Of a DNA stretch of 34,153 bases, positions 7,111-16,750 are shown in pieces. Origin of the DNA: Methylophaga sp. OBS4. GTDB taxonomy: Bacteria > Pseudomonadota > Gammaproteobacteria > Nitrosococcales > Methylophagaceae. The position numbers were made by a program, and so were the translations under genes. The stretch covers positions 1 to 34,153 of the forward strand of contig NZ_JAPDMV010000029.1 of the NCBI RefSeq assembly GCF_026319305.1, written 5' to 3'. The notes beneath the pieces were generated by a model. The model made no database searches. It was not told where the DNA came from and saw nothing but the letters and a program-made list of their open reading frames with translations. Each line of letters begins with the position of its first letter. Positions within the stretch are counted from its first letter, which is position 1.

Positions 7111-8214
7111 ATGCAAAGTCAGTTGCCGATACTGATCTTTGCACAAAGCGCCCGCTTTATTGCACAAATAGCCGCCCGGACAGGTTATACCGTCTGGGTG
7201 GCTGATTGCTTTTGTGATCTCGACACACAAGCAGTTGCTGAGCGCTGCATACAACTTCCCGCCTTATCCGAATTAAGTCAGGATGCATTATCAGACCAGC
7301 TGACCAAGCTGACGCAGGGGCAAAAATGTCATTTGATCTGCGGAACAGGTATTGAACAATTTTATCCGCTGCTGGACAAACTGCCCGGACATATACTACC
7401 TGTCGGCAATAGTACAAAGACCCTCAGCCAGCTGCGACAGGCCCGCACATTTTTCCCGCTGCTGGACAAACTCCAGCTGAATTATCCTGATATCAGTTAT
7501 GACGCCCCGGCCGCACCATTGAGATCATGGCTGCTGAAAACACTGGATGGATTCGGCGGCAGTCATATCCGTCCCGCTGCCAAATCACAAACGTCCGCGA
7601 CAGACTATTATCAACAACACCTCAACGGTCTCTGCGGTTCTGTCTGTTTTATTGCCAATGGCCACAATGCCCGCATACTCAGCTATAACCGGCAAATTAA
7701 CCAGCCCGCCTCCTTTCAACTCCAGCATATTGTCACACCGCTGATTCTGGTACCGGCCTTACAAGTTTATCTGCTTCAAGCGGTCGACAGGCTGACCGCC
7801 GCAACCGGCCTGAAAGGTCTCTGCAGTCTCGATTTTATCGTTGATAACACAGATACAATCTATCTGCTTGAAGTCAATCCTCGTATCAGTGCCTCCGCTG
7901 AATTAATCGCTGATAAACACGAGCTGTTCGAATGGCATATGCAGGCCTGCCAAGGACATTTGCCGCTGAGGATTGATGAGCCGGGAAAAACCGTGCGGAT
8001 GTTGTCTTATCTGTTTGCTGAACAGGACTGTGTTATTGCAGACAAGCTGAACTGGCCTGAACAAAGTCATGACTTGCCTGTTGCCGGCACCTTGATCTCC
8101 ACACACGCGCCCGTGTGCACCATTATCAGCGAAGCAGAAAATATGGATCAGTGCCTGCAACAATTTAACCGCACTGCCTGTCAAATCAGCCAGAATTTGT
8201 ATCAGTCTGCTTGA
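7111..8214 (+). CDS. ATP-grasp ligase of the H4MPT/methanofuran cluster
   Basis: A 367-residue ATP-grasp protein. The N-terminal third is a Rossmann-like pre-ATP-grasp domain beginning LPILIFAQSARF. The ATP-binding core spans roughly residues 140-270, with the glycine-rich KTLDGFGGSHIRP near 145 and the Mg-binding motif LLEVNPRISASAEL near 255. Such enzymes join a carboxylate to an amine through an acyl-phosphate. In methylotroph H4MPT clusters an ATP-grasp gene (orf17 in Methylobacterium) is conserved and has been linked to methanofuran-type cofactor synthesis (MfnD-like tyramine-glutamate ligase). Equivalence with this gene is inferred from context and fold. It closes the C1 operon; htpX starts 58 bases later with its own ribosome site. 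Confidence 0.78.
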   Translation: MQSQLPILIFAQSARFIAQIAARTGYTVWVADCFCDLDTQAVAERCIQLPALSELSQDALSDQLTKLTQGQKCHLICGTGIEQFYPLLDKLPGHILPVGNSTKTLSQLRQARTFFPLLDKLQLNYPDISYDAPAAPLRSWLLKTLDGFGGSHIRPAAKSQTSATDYYQQHLNGLCGSVCFIANGHNARILSYNRQINQPASFQLQHIVTPLILVPALQVYLLQAVDRLTAATGLKGLCSLDFIVDNTDTIYLLEVNPRISASAELIADKHELFEWHMQACQGHLPLRIDEPGKTVRMLSYLFAEQDCVIADKLNWPEQSHDLPVAGTLISTHAPVCTIISEAENMDQCLQQFNRTACQISQNLYQSA

Positions 8215-8272
8215 AAACGGCATCTGCCTCACCCATATTAGCAATCACACTTGTCACACAGGATCCGCTTGA

Positions 8273-9154
8273 ATGAAACGAATTTTACTTTTTGTCGGCA
8301 CTAACCTTGCTGTATTGGTTGTGCTCAGCATGACCATGCGTTTGCTCGGCATCGAAAGTCTGCTGGATGAACAGGGCGTGGGGCTTGACATGAATGCCTT
8401 GCTGATTTTTGCGGCCGTGATTGGTTTCAGCGGTTCGTTTATTTCTCTGCTTATTTCCAAATGGACCGCCAAGCATATGACCGGTGCTAAGGTCATAGAA
8501 AGTCCGGGCAACGACACAGAACGCTGGTTGCTTGCAACGGTAAGCAGGCTGGCCAAACAGGCCAACATCGGCATGCCGGAAGTGGCGGTATACAACTCGC
8601 CGCAACCTAATGCTTTTGCCACCGGCGCCAATAAAAATAATGCGCTGGTTGCGGTGAGTAGCGGCCTGATGCAATCCATGACCCAGGATGAAGTTGAGGC
8701 GGTGCTTGCGCATGAGATCAGTCATATTTCCAATGGCGATATGGTGACGATGGCGCTGATTCAAGGTGTGGTCAATACCTTTGTTATTGTCTTGTCACGG
8801 GTAATTGGTCATGTTGTCGATCGCACTATCTTCAAAGTTGAGCGCGGCCATGGCCCGGCGTTCTGGATCACGTCCATTATTGCCGAACTGATACTGGCAT
8901 TTCTCGCCAGCATTATCGTGTTGTGGTTCAGCCGTCAGCGAGAATATCGTGCTGATGCCGGCGCCGCCAGCCTGGTCGGTGCGCCAAAAATGATTGCGGC
9001 CTTGCAACGACTGGCAGGCACCGCCACCGAACCATTGCCGGATCAATTGCATGCGTTGGGTATTTCAGGCGGCCGTGGCGGTTTGTCGGCGTTATTCATG
9101 ACTCATCCGCCTCTGGAAGAGCGCATCAACGCTTTGCGGGGTCATCGCAGATAA
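8273..9154 (+). CDS. htpX: membrane zinc metalloprotease HtpX
   Basis: A 293-residue inner-membrane M48-family protease for quality control of membrane proteins, at the usual length for HtpX. Two N-terminal membrane segments (about residues 4-24 and 40-62) precede the cytoplasmic catalytic part. The zinc motif HEISH is near residue 146, followed by two further hydrophobic segments (about 158-180 and 195-220). The third metal ligand lies in [10 protein letters not shown] near 225, and the C-terminal [13 protein letters not shown] is typical. An AGGA ribosome site precedes the start. It is followed directly by a terminator, so it is probably the last gene of the plus-strand run. It is often heat- or CpxR-regulated in relatives, but no such site was seen. 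Confidence 0.97.
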   Translation: MKRILLFVGTNLAVLVVLSMTMRLLGIESLLDEQGVGLDMNALLIFAAVIGFSGSFISLLISKWTAKHMTGAKVIESPGNDTERWLLATVSRLAKQANIGMPEVAVYNSPQPNAFATGANKNNALVAVSSGLMQSMTQDEVEAVLAHEISHISNGDMVTMALIQGVVNTFVIVLSRVIGHVVDRTIFKVERGHGPAFWITSIIAELILAFLASIIVLWFSRQREYRADAGAASLVGAPKMIAALQRLAGTATEPLPDQLHALGISGGRGGLSALFMTHPPLEERINALRGHRR

Positions 9155-9155
9155 C

Positions 9156-9183
9156 AAAAAGCCGGGATTAACCCGGCTTTTTT
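9156..9183. terminator. bidirectional rho-independent terminator
   Basis: Stem GCCGGG/CCCGGC (9161-9166 and 9172-9177) with an ATTAA loop, A5 on the left and T6 on the right. It lies between the convergent htpX (+) and the FimX-like gene (-). Confidence 0.93.
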
Positions 9184-9210
9184 ATTTATACCCGTGAAAC
9201 CCGCTGCTGA

Positions 9211-11301
9211 TTACAAATCATCATCCTCAAAATCATAATCCAGCTTGTCTGAAGGCTCATGAATGTAAAAGCCTTGTGCATAATCAACACCCAGACGCCA
9301 CAATAAGGCCAGACTGTTAGCATCAGACACGAATTCGGCAATACAACGTTTGCCGGCTTGTTTGCTCATTTCGATAATCGCTTTTACTGCTGCCTGGTTC
9401 TCGGTGTCATGTGCCATATTCTCGACAAATGCACCATTGATCTTGAGATAATCGACATCCAGCGCACTGAGACTGTTGGAAAAATCCACCCCGGAGCCAA
9501 AGTGCTCCAGACCGAATTCACAGCCAATCTTCTTCAGCTTGGCAATCACCTCTCGTGCTGTATCCAGATTATCCAAAGCCGCCGTTTCGCTGATTTCAAA
9601 TACCAAAGCATTGCCATTCAGATTATGTGCATCCAAAGACGCACACAACCAATCAACAAATTCGGTGACATGTAATGTCTGCTCGGACAATTTGATAAAA
9701 AACCGTGTGCGCGGGAATTGCTGGCGATGGTCGGCCAGCGCGTCCAACGCATTGCGGATAACCCATTTATCAATTTCCGCCATCATTTTCAGATTGACAG
9801 CCTGATTAATAAAATCCTCAGCAAGCATCAGCCGGTTTTCAGCCAGTTGTAATCTTAGCAGAACTTCGTACAATTCCTGTTCTTCGCCATGGAGACTGAC
9901 GATAGGCTGGTAATACAGGATGAATTTGTCTTCATTAAGCCCTTTTTGCAAGCGTTGTTGCCACTGTTCAGGTGATTGACCTTCACCCGCAGCCTGGCTC
10001 GGATGCTGCTGGAACCTGGCAACCTGATTACCGCCGGCACGTTGCGCCTGTGAGCAGGCTTTGTCGGCATTCTCCAGTACAGCTTCTGCTGAAGCCTGAC
10101 TCTCGTTTATTCGTGAAATGCCAATACTGCAATGCAGATCTATAGTTTTGCCACTGGCATGCGACACGTAATCATCAATAGTCTTGAGATAGGTTGCCGC
10201 CCTGACATCCACTGCATTATCATCATGACTGGGAATAATGACCGTAAATACCTGATCGCCATAACGGCCCAGAATTTCACCTTCCTGCATATTCTTGCGC
10301 AGTAATTCAGCTACACTTTTAATGATAATATCGCTGGTGCCCAAACCGACCTGTTCTTTTATCAACTGGAAATCATCCAGCACCATATAAAGCAACTCGG
10401 CATCACCATTACCTTCAGCAGCCTGATAAACCGTTTTTTCCAGTTCATCCATAAATCGCGCCCGGGTATAGAGTCCTGTCAGCAAATCATGGTCGCGCAA
10501 CAGTTTGAGTTGGGTATCATCAACGGTAAAGGCCGCATCGTCCCGGATGACGACCTGGGTACAATTCTCACCCTCAACCCGGGCATGGCTGAACTCAATT
10601 TTGGCGTTGAAACCGGTGCCATCGGCACGTACACAACTCGCCACCACCGTCTCCGGCTCAGATTCGGATTGCTCAGAAAATTGACGAAAGACCGTTTTAA
10701 ACTTGTTATGGTCATCAGCCGCGATTAGATCCAGAATCGGCAGACCATCAATATCTTCGGCCTCTTCGTAGCCAAACAGCTTCAGATAAGCCTGATTGAC
10801 GTATATGTGCATGCCTTCATGCATATAAGCCACCGCGTCACGAGAGCTTTCCAGCAAGGCTCTGGAACGTTTTTCACTCTCTCTCAGCGCACGCTCGTTT
10901 CGCCGCCCAAGTCGTCGTATAGACAGATTATTCAATTCGCGGTTGGCTGCAAATTGCAAACGGCGATTATCACCGAACACCACAATATCTTGGGCATTAC
11001 TGTCAAAAAACTGCTCTTCACTGGCCTTGTCGTTAACCAGAATAATGCAGGGCAGATCTTTTCCCAGTCGTTGCAGCAGTCTGACAATCTCCTGTGGCGG
11101 CAGGTTAGCCACGGAATCACGACAGATCAGTAAATCCCAGGTCTGATTAGTCAGCAGCTGTTCAACACCTGCGGGGGTGTCTTCACGGGCGGCCCGCACT
11201 GCATGACCGGCACTACGCAAAGTGTTGATAATGCCATCCGCATCAGTGAGGGAATCGTCCACTATCAGTAACCGTAGAATACCTTCAGCTCTTGCCACCA
11301 T
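9211..11301 (-). CDS. FimX-like REC-PAS-GGDEF-EAL protein with degenerate catalytic motifs
   Basis: A 696-residue protein with the domain order REC-like (about 8-125), PAS (about 140-260), GGDEF-like (about 265-430) and EAL-like (about 445-690). All catalytic motifs are altered. The REC phospho-acceptor position is Arg61 (in DLLICRDS). The GGDEF loop reads RYGDQVF. EAL reads EVL, the DDFG loop reads EHFG, and KIDG reads KING. Length, order and the EVL variant match Pseudomonas FimX, a c-di-GMP-binding, non-catalytic regulator of type IV pilus assembly. It is therefore probably a c-di-GMP sensor rather than a cyclase or phosphodiesterase. It starts nine bases after plsC stops and has a GAGAG ribosome site, so it is likely the last gene of the glyQ operon. 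Orthology with fimX is an inference. Confidence 0.85.
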   Translation of the reverse strand: MVARAEGILRLLIVDDSLTDADGIINTLRSAGHAVRAAREDTPAGVEQLLTNQTWDLLICRDSVANLPPQEIVRLLQRLGKDLPCIILVNDKASEEQFFDSNAQDIVVFGDNRRLQFAANRELNNLSIRRLGRRNERALRESEKRSRALLESSRDAVAYMHEGMHIYVNQAYLKLFGYEEAEDIDGLPILDLIAADDHNKFKTVFRQFSEQSESEPETVVASCVRADGTGFNAKIEFSHARVEGENCTQVVIRDDAAFTVDDTQLKLLRDHDLLTGLYTRARFMDELEKTVYQAAEGNGDAELLYMVLDDFQLIKEQVGLGTSDIIIKSVAELLRKNMQEGEILGRYGDQVFTVIIPSHDDNAVDVRAATYLKTIDDYVSHASGKTIDLHCSIGISRINESQASAEAVLENADKACSQAQRAGGNQVARFQQHPSQAAGEGQSPEQWQQRLQKGLNEDKFILYYQPIVSLHGEEQELYEVLLRLQLAENRLMLAEDFINQAVNLKMMAEIDKWVIRNALDALADHRQQFPRTRFFIKLSEQTLHVTEFVDWLCASLDAHNLNGNALVFEISETAALDNLDTAREVIAKLKKIGCEFGLEHFGSGVDFSNSLSALDVDYLKINGAFVENMAHDTENQAAVKAIIEMSKQAGKRCIAEFVSDANSLALLWRLGVDYAQGFYIHEPSDKLDYDFEDDDL

Positions 11302-11310
11302 CTACACTCT

Positions 11311-12048
11311 CTATTGTTTTTTATCCAGCAACACAGGCTTGTTTCCTTCCAGGCGGGTCATCTGTTGCTCCATCCAGTCAAATAATTGCTGGTTAAGCTC
11401 AGCCGGATTTTTATCGTCTGTCGCTATCTTAGCCCCTATTACCATTTTGATCACGCCGGGATATTTGAGAAAACCATGTTTAGGCCAGGCTTTACCTGCA
11501 TCATGTGCCACCGGAATCACCGGATAGCCGGTATCAACCGCCAGCCTGGCCCCGCCTATACCAAAACGACCAATATGGCCGGTAGCAATGCGGGTACCTT
11601 CGGGGAATATCACCACCCAGGCGCCTGATGAAAGCCGGTCCAGCCCTTGCTCGGTGACTTGACTTAATGCCTTACGACCGGCTTTGCGATCAATGGCAAT
11701 CGGGTTAAGTGAAGCCAGCCCCCAGCCAAAAAAGGGGATCCACAATAACTCCCGCTTCAATACCCACACCTGGGGCGGAAACACAGTCTGCAAAGCCAGT
11801 GTTTCCCAAGCTGACTGGTGTTTACAAATAATAACGGCGGGCTCATCACCGATATGTTCACGCCCTTCCACTTCAAGGTGAACATCACAAATCCTGGCCA
11901 GTAGCCAGATATTGGTTTTTGCCCACTGGCTAACCACTGCATAACGCCATTTGAACGGCAACGGCCACAGTAAAATCCCCACTATCGAAAACAAAACAGC
12001 AGAGACGGCATGTACAATCGAAAAAACAAAAGAACGCAGGTAGATCAT
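11311..12048 (-). CDS. plsC: 1-acyl-sn-glycerol-3-phosphate acyltransferase (PlsC family)
   Basis: A 245-residue membrane-associated acyltransferase that would make phosphatidic acid from lysophosphatidic acid. An N-terminal hydrophobic segment (about residues 5-35) anchors it. The catalytic block I is KHQSAWETL near residue 76, with Glu where most PlsC proteins have Asp (H-x4-E rather than H-x4-D). I believe this is usual in the subfamily found beside gmhB. Block III, the glycerophosphate-binding FPEGTR, is near residue 150, and VIPVAHDAG near 176 follows. Its ATG overlaps the gmhB stop by one base (TAATG), showing coupling. The order glyQ-glyS-gmhB-plsC is conserved in Pseudomonas and relatives. 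Another lysophospholipid acceptor cannot be excluded. Confidence 0.92.
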   Translation of the reverse strand: MIYLRSFVFSIVHAVSAVLFSIVGILLWPLPFKWRYAVVSQWAKTNIWLLARICDVHLEVEGREHIGDEPAVIICKHQSAWETLALQTVFPPQVWVLKRELLWIPFFGWGLASLNPIAIDRKAGRKALSQVTEQGLDRLSSGAWVVIFPEGTRIATGHIGRFGIGGARLAVDTGYPVIPVAHDAGKAWPKHGFLKYPGVIKMVIGAKIATDDKNPAELNQQLFDWMEQQMTRLEGNKPVLLDKKQ

Positions 12049-12587
12049 TAAAGCTGCGGCTCCAATAATGCATTGGCTACAGCGGCCAGATCATCATATA
12101 CCTCAACATTGTCAGGAATACCTTCCGCCAGCGTACGTTCGCCTTTACCTGTCTTGACCAGAATCGGCCGGGCCTTGGAAACAATAGCCGCTTGAATATC
12201 ACGCATTGAGTCGCCTACAGCCGGTACGTTGTCCAGGTTGACCCGCAGGCGATGAGCCAGTTCAGCAAAAGAACCGTTATGCGGTTTGCGGCACTGGCAA
12301 TCATCTTCCGGACCATGCGGACAAAACAGAACCGCCTCAATACGCCCCCCGACCTGGGCCAGCATACGGCGCATTTTGCTATGGATGCGATTCAATGTTT
12401 CCACATCCAGCAGCCCTCGGGCAATGCCTGATTGATTGGTGATCACCACCACCCGGTAACCGGCATAATTCAGTCGTGCAATCGCTTCCAGACTCCCCTC
12501 TATCGGCTCCCACTCAGCAGGAGATTTGATAAAGTCATCAGAGTCGTGATTAATCACCCCATCTCGATCCAGAATGATCAGCGACAT
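12048..12587 (-). CDS. gmhB: D-glycero-beta-D-manno-heptose 1,7-bisphosphate 7-phosphatase
   Basis: A 179-residue HAD-superfamily phosphatase that removes the 7-phosphate in ADP-heptose synthesis for lipopolysaccharide inner core. Visible are the catalytic LDRDGVIN (nucleophile Asp7, Asp9), ITNQSGIARG near residue 50, and the GmhB-specific zinc site CPHGPEDDCQCRKP (Cys89, His91, Cys97, Cys99). The VGDSMRDI motif is near residue 123. The length matches the family. It lies 12 bases after glyS and overlaps plsC by one base. The same family includes some histidinol-phosphate phosphatases, but the zinc site and neighbours favour GmhB. Confidence 0.95.
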   Translation of the reverse strand: MSLIILDRDGVINHDSDDFIKSPAEWEPIEGSLEAIARLNYAGYRVVVITNQSGIARGLLDVETLNRIHSKMRRMLAQVGGRIEAVLFCPHGPEDDCQCRKPHNGSFAELAHRLRVNLDNVPAVGDSMRDIQAAIVSKARPILVKTGKGERTLAEGIPDNVEVYDDLAAVANALLEPQL

Positions 12588-12599
12588 AAAATACTCCTG

Positions 12600-14678
12600 T
12601 TACTCCTGCAGGCAGGAAATATCGGCCACACCCAAAAACAAGGCCCGGGTCTGATTCAATAAGGCCAAACGGTTTTGTCTCACCGCTTCATCATCCACCA
12701 TGACCATGACCTGGTCAAAAAATGCATCAATCGTTTCCCGCATATCTGCCAAGTAATTCAATACGCCGGTATAGTCAGCATTAGCGGACAGCGGCGCCAG
12801 ATCTTTACTTGCCTGTATCAGCTTCTCTGCCAGGGCTTTTTCCGCTGGTTCCTGCAGCAAGTTATCCACGATCTCTACCGCAGTCTGTCCAGCGCCGTTT
12901 TTGCGCAGAATATTACCTATCCGTTTATTACCGGCAGCCAGCGACTCGGCCTGCTCCAACTGACGGAAAGCCGCTACTGCTTTCAGGCGCTGCATGAAAT
13001 CCAGCGGACGGGTCGGTCTGACTGCCAGCACCGCCTCGAATTCGTCTGCCTTGGCACCCTCCTCCAGAGCATAACCGCGCAGACGGTCATAGAAATACTG
13101 CATGACTTGCTCTGTTACGGTTTGTTCGCTGAGTTTGTCAGCAAAATTACTCAAGGCAATATTGAGTAATTGCACCAGGTCCAGATCCAGTTGTTTTTCG
13201 ATGATGATGCGCAGCACCCCTAATGAGGCACGACGCAAGGCAAAAGGATCTTTCATGCCTGACGGTGGTTGGCCGATACCGAACAGCCCGGTCATGGTAT
13301 CCAGTTTTTCGGCGATACTCACAGCCTGACCGGTACGGGTCTGAGGCAGTTTATCCCCGGCATATCGCGGCAGATACTGCTCATCCAACGCTTCTGCCAC
13401 TTCGCTATCTTCACCGTCCAGCTTGGCATAATAACGCCCCATAATACCCTGCAGCTCCGGAAACTCACCGACCATTTCCGTCACCAAGTCACATTTAGCC
13501 AGCTGGGCAGCCCGCTCTGCCAGTTTGGCATCAGCGCCTATTTGACAAGCAATGTCTGCGGCCAGTTTCGCCACCCGTTCGGATTTGTCATAAACCGTGC
13601 CCAGCTTGTTCTGGAATACAATGGTTTGTAATTGCTCTCTATGTGCAGCAAGCGGCTGTTTGCGGTCGGTATCCCAGAAAAAAGCGGCATCACTCAATCT
13701 TGGCAGAATCACCCGCTCGTTACCGGCGACCACCTGAGCAGGATCCTGACTGGCAATATTACTGACCGTTATAAAATGCGGCAACAACTCCCCTGAAGGG
13801 GCACGAACCGCAAAATACTTCTGGTGACCTTCCATTGATGAGATCAAGGCTTCTGCGGGCAGTTCCAGGAAGCGCGGATCAAAATTTCCCGCCAGCGCTA
13901 CCGGCCATTCGACCAGCCCGGTCACTTCTTCCAGCAGATCCGGATTGATAATCGCATCGCCACCCAATTGACTGGCCAACTCATTGACCTGACCATGAAT
14001 GGCTTCTTTGCGCGCATCATAATCGACCACAACATGTCCTTCAGTTTCCAGTTGCGGCGCGTAAGTCATTGGTGAACTGATGCGGATCGGCTGCGGGTGA
14101 TGGAAACGGTGGCCGGCTGTGAAACGATCAGACGTCACTCCCAGTAAATCCATTGGAATCACTTCGTCGCCGAACAGCAGCACCAGCCAGTGTACCGGAC
14201 GTACAAACTCGCCCGGCAAATCGCCCCAGCGCATGCGCTTGGGAATCGGTAAATCGTTCAATGTCTGTTGCAGAATGCCGGGGATCAGGCTCTGTGTATC
14301 CGCCCCCTGTTGCTGCTGTTTGAATACCAGCCAGGCACCTTTATCAGTGCGGGTAGTTTCCAGATCATCAACTTCCACTCCGCAGGAGCGGGCAAAGCCC
14401 TGCAGCGCTTTGGTCGGATTACCGTCTTCATCAAAGGCCGCGGTAACCGCAGGGCCGCGACGTTCAACGGTACGATCCTGCTGGCGTATCTGCAGCTTGG
14501 TGATTACCACTGCCAGCCGTCTGGGGGTCGCATAAGGACGAATTTCGTCAAACGACAACTCTACTTTGTTCAGTCCCTGCTCAATGCCTTCACAAAACGC
14601 TTTACTTAACGTGGCCAGCGCTTTGGGTGGCAATTCCTCTGTACCCAGCTCAATCAGCAAATCCCTGGTATTTGTCAT
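12600..14678 (-). CDS. glyS: glycine--tRNA ligase beta subunit
   Basis: A 692-residue beta subunit of the heterotetrameric bacterial glycyl-tRNA synthetase, which binds tRNA-Gly. The start [17 protein letters not shown] is diagnostic. Also seen are [12 protein letters not shown] near 190, [15 protein letters not shown] near 280, and [20 protein letters not shown] near 330. Toward the end come [25 protein letters not shown] near 455-480 and the C-terminal DALR-like anticodon-binding region. The length matches E. coli GlyS (about 690). Its ATG overlaps the glyQ stop by four bases (ATGA), so the two subunits are translationally coupled. Confidence 0.98.
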   Translation of the reverse strand: MTNTRDLLIELGTEELPPKALATLSKAFCEGIEQGLNKVELSFDEIRPYATPRRLAVVITKLQIRQQDRTVERRGPAVTAAFDEDGNPTKALQGFARSCGVEVDDLETTRTDKGAWLVFKQQQQGADTQSLIPGILQQTLNDLPIPKRMRWGDLPGEFVRPVHWLVLLFGDEVIPMDLLGVTSDRFTAGHRFHHPQPIRISSPMTYAPQLETEGHVVVDYDARKEAIHGQVNELASQLGGDAIINPDLLEEVTGLVEWPVALAGNFDPRFLELPAEALISSMEGHQKYFAVRAPSGELLPHFITVSNIASQDPAQVVAGNERVILPRLSDAAFFWDTDRKQPLAAHREQLQTIVFQNKLGTVYDKSERVAKLAADIACQIGADAKLAERAAQLAKCDLVTEMVGEFPELQGIMGRYYAKLDGEDSEVAEALDEQYLPRYAGDKLPQTRTGQAVSIAEKLDTMTGLFGIGQPPSGMKDPFALRRASLGVLRIIIEKQLDLDLVQLLNIALSNFADKLSEQTVTEQVMQYFYDRLRGYALEEGAKADEFEAVLAVRPTRPLDFMQRLKAVAAFRQLEQAESLAAGNKRIGNILRKNGAGQTAVEIVDNLLQEPAEKALAEKLIQASKDLAPLSANADYTGVLNYLADMRETIDAFFDQVMVMVDDEAVRQNRLALLNQTRALFLGVADISCLQE

Positions 14679-15613
14679 GATTGTGCCTCCGCCTGCGCCC
14701 GCTGTACCAACGGAAAGCCCAAAAACTCACGTCGATCGTAATAAGCCTGGGCCACTTCTCTTGCCAGCGTTCTGACACGTAGAATAAAACGCTGTCTTTC
14801 CGTAACCGAGATCGCTTTACGTGCATCCAACATGTTAAAGGTATGGGAAGCTTTCAGCACCAGTTCATAAGCCGGCAGCGGCAGACCTGCTTCAATCATT
14901 CGTTGGCTCTCGCGTTCGCAGGTATCAAAAGTCTGAAACAGACTTGCCACTTCCGCCTGCTCGAAGTTGTAGGCTGACATTTCCACTTCATTCTGATGAA
15001 ACACATCACCGTAGGTCACAGTGCCCATTGGCCCATCGGCCCAGATCAGATCATAAACGCTATCCACCCCTTGCAGGTACATGGCAATCCGTTCCAGACC
15101 ATAGGTAATCTCACCGGTGACCGGACGACATTCCAGACCGCCCACCTGCTGGAAGTAGGTGAACTGTGTCACCTCCATGCCGTTCAGCCAGACTTCCCAG
15201 CCCAGTCCCCAGGCACCCAGCGTCGGTGACTCCCAGTTATCTTCAACAAAGCGGATATCATGTACCGACAAATCCAGCCCCAGCATTTCCAGCGATCCCA
15301 GGTAGAGCTCTTGAATATTCAGTGGGGAAGGTTTCAGTACAACCTGAAACTGATAATAATGCTGCAAGCGGTTAGGGTTGTCGCCGTAACGGCCATCAGT
15401 AGGACGACGTGAAGGTTGTACATAGGCAGCACTCCACGGCTCGGGGCCGATTGCGCGCAGAAAAGTAGCCGGATGGAAAGTCCCGGCACCGACTTCCATA
15501 TCGTAGGGTTGCAGCAATACACAGCCTTGCTCAGCCCAGTATTGTTGCAGCCTCAGAATCAATTCCTGAAAGGTTCTCGGCGTCTCCGCCTTCATCACCG
15601 CTATCTTAGTCAT
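14675..15613 (-). CDS. glyQ: glycine--tRNA ligase alpha subunit
   Basis: A 312-residue class II synthetase catalytic subunit that activates glycine. Diagnostic segments include [59 protein letters not shown] and [19 protein letters not shown]. The C-terminus has [15 protein letters not shown]-type residues (as [16 protein letters not shown]). The open frame extends to an ATG at 15685, but that lies upstream of a TATAAT -10 box at 15651-15656 and would make the protein too long (family about 300). ATG 15613 is chosen, giving [18 protein letters not shown] 15595 is a second option, closer to E. coli GlyQ. It is the first gene of the minus-strand operon glyQ-glyS-gmhB-plsC-fimX-like. Confidence 0.97.
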   Translation of the reverse strand: MTKIAVMKAETPRTFQELILRLQQYWAEQGCVLLQPYDMEVGAGTFHPATFLRAIGPEPWSAAYVQPSRRPTDGRYGDNPNRLQHYYQFQVVLKPSPLNIQELYLGSLEMLGLDLSVHDIRFVEDNWESPTLGAWGLGWEVWLNGMEVTQFTYFQQVGGLECRPVTGEITYGLERIAMYLQGVDSVYDLIWADGPMGTVTYGDVFHQNEVEMSAYNFEQAEVASLFQTFDTCERESQRMIEAGLPLPAYELVLKASHTFNMLDARKAISVTERQRFILRVRTLAREVAQAYYDRREFLGFPLVQRAQAEAQS

Positions 15614-15650
15614 TAGCTCGATTTCACAATCCAAAGTCAAAACCCTTGCG

Positions 15651-15680
15651 ATTATAGCGAATCTGGGCTGATCTTGTAGA
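15651..15680 (-). promoter_or_regulatory. probable glyQ operon promoter
   Basis: The minus strand has a perfect -10 box TATAAT (15651-15656) with a weak -35 TCTACA (15675-15680) at 18-base spacing. The predicted transcription start near 15644 leaves about 30 bases before the chosen glyQ start. The -35 match is poor, so the call rests on the -10 box and position. Confidence 0.5.
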
Positions 15681-15793
15681 GACAAGCTTGTGATTATTGG
15701 GCAAACACACTTTGTTTTTCACTCGATTTGAATGGCGTCAAAAACAACTAATCACTTTGTAATCAGGTACAATGCCCAGCCGACGTCCCGATT

Positions 15794-16750
15794 ATGAGTG
15801 AAACAATGCAACGCTATCTCGGCATCGTTATGGATCCGATTGCCAGGATCAATATCAAAAAAGACAGCAGTTTTGCGATGCTGCTCGCAGCGCAGGCAAA
15901 AGGCTGGCAAATCCTATACATGGAACAGCAGGATTTATTTCTGCGCGAAGGGCAGGTGTTTGCCGAAATGAAACCCTTGCGGGTAGTTGATGATGCCAGC
16001 AACTGGTTTGAGCTCGGCGCAACACAAACCCGGCCGCTGACTGATGTTGAAGTGATCCTGATGCGCAAGGATCCGCCTTTTGATATGGAATATGTTTACA
16101 GCACTTATCTGCTGGAGCAGGCGCAAGCTGCGGGTGTCATGATTGTCAACGATCCGCAGAGCCTGCGCGATGCCAATGAAAAACTGTTCACCGCCTGGTT
16201 TCCCCACTGCTGTCCTCCCACTTTGGTGACCCGCCACAAACATTTGATTCGTGAATTCCAACAGCAGCAGGGCGATATCATTCTTAAACCACTCGATGGC
16301 ATGGGCGGCGCTTCCATATTTCGCATTAATCAGGGGGATCCTAACTTTTCGGTCATTGTCGAAACCCTGAGCCGGCATGGCAAACAGTCAGTGATGGCAC
16401 AAAAATACCTGCCGCAGATCGCCGATGGCGACAAACGCATTTTGCTAATAGACGGCGAGCCGGTGCCTTACGCACTGGCAAGAATCCCCGCAGCGGGGGA
16501 AACCCGTGGCAACCTGGCGGCAGGAGGCCGGGCTGAAGGCCGCCCTTTGACTGAACGAGATCGGTGGATTTGTGCACAAGTTGGAGCCAAGTTACGCGAA
16601 AAAGGGCTTATCTTCGTCGGCCTGGACGTCATCGGTGACTATCTCACCGAAATCAATGTCACCAGTCCGACCTGTATTCGTGAACTTGACGCCCAGTTCG
16701 GACTCAATATTGCTGGCGATTTGATGGACGCTATTGAACAACGCTTATAA
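15794..16750 (+). CDS. gshB: glutathione synthase
   Basis: A 318-residue ATP-grasp enzyme joining glycine to gamma-glutamylcysteine, the last step of glutathione synthesis. Family landmarks are LGIVMDPIARINIKKDSSFAML at the start, MRKDPPFDMEYVYSTYLLE near 92, and VNDPQSLRDANEKLFTAWF near 118. The ATP-grasp loop KPLDGMGGASIFRI is near 163, and DVIGDYLTEINVTSPTCIRE near 275 holds the metal ligands. The length matches E. coli GshB (316). Another start, at 15806 (MQRYLG), is possible and closer to homologues. Its stop overlaps the apbE start by one base. Glutathione can serve formaldehyde detoxification in some methylotrophs, but this gene is widespread and not specific evidence of that. Confidence 0.97.
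   Translation: MSETMQRYLGIVMDPIARINIKKDSSFAMLLAAQAKGWQILYMEQQDLFLREGQVFAEMKPLRVVDDASNWFELGATQTRPLTDVEVILMRKDPPFDMEYVYSTYLLEQAQAAGVMIVNDPQSLRDANEKLFTAWFPHCCPPTLVTRHKHLIREFQQQQGDIILKPLDGMGGASIFRINQGDPNFSVIVETLSRHGKQSVMAQKYLPQIADGDKRILLIDGEPVPYALARIPAAGETRGNLAAGGRAEGRPLTERDRWICAQVGAKLREKGLIFVGLDVIGDYLTEINVTSPTCIRELDAQFGLNIAGDLMDAIEQRL

Noticed and set aside
9211-11301. Active diguanylate cyclase or phosphodiesterase
   Set aside because: The GGDEF, EAL, DDFG and KIDG motifs are all altered, so an enzymatic call is not supported.
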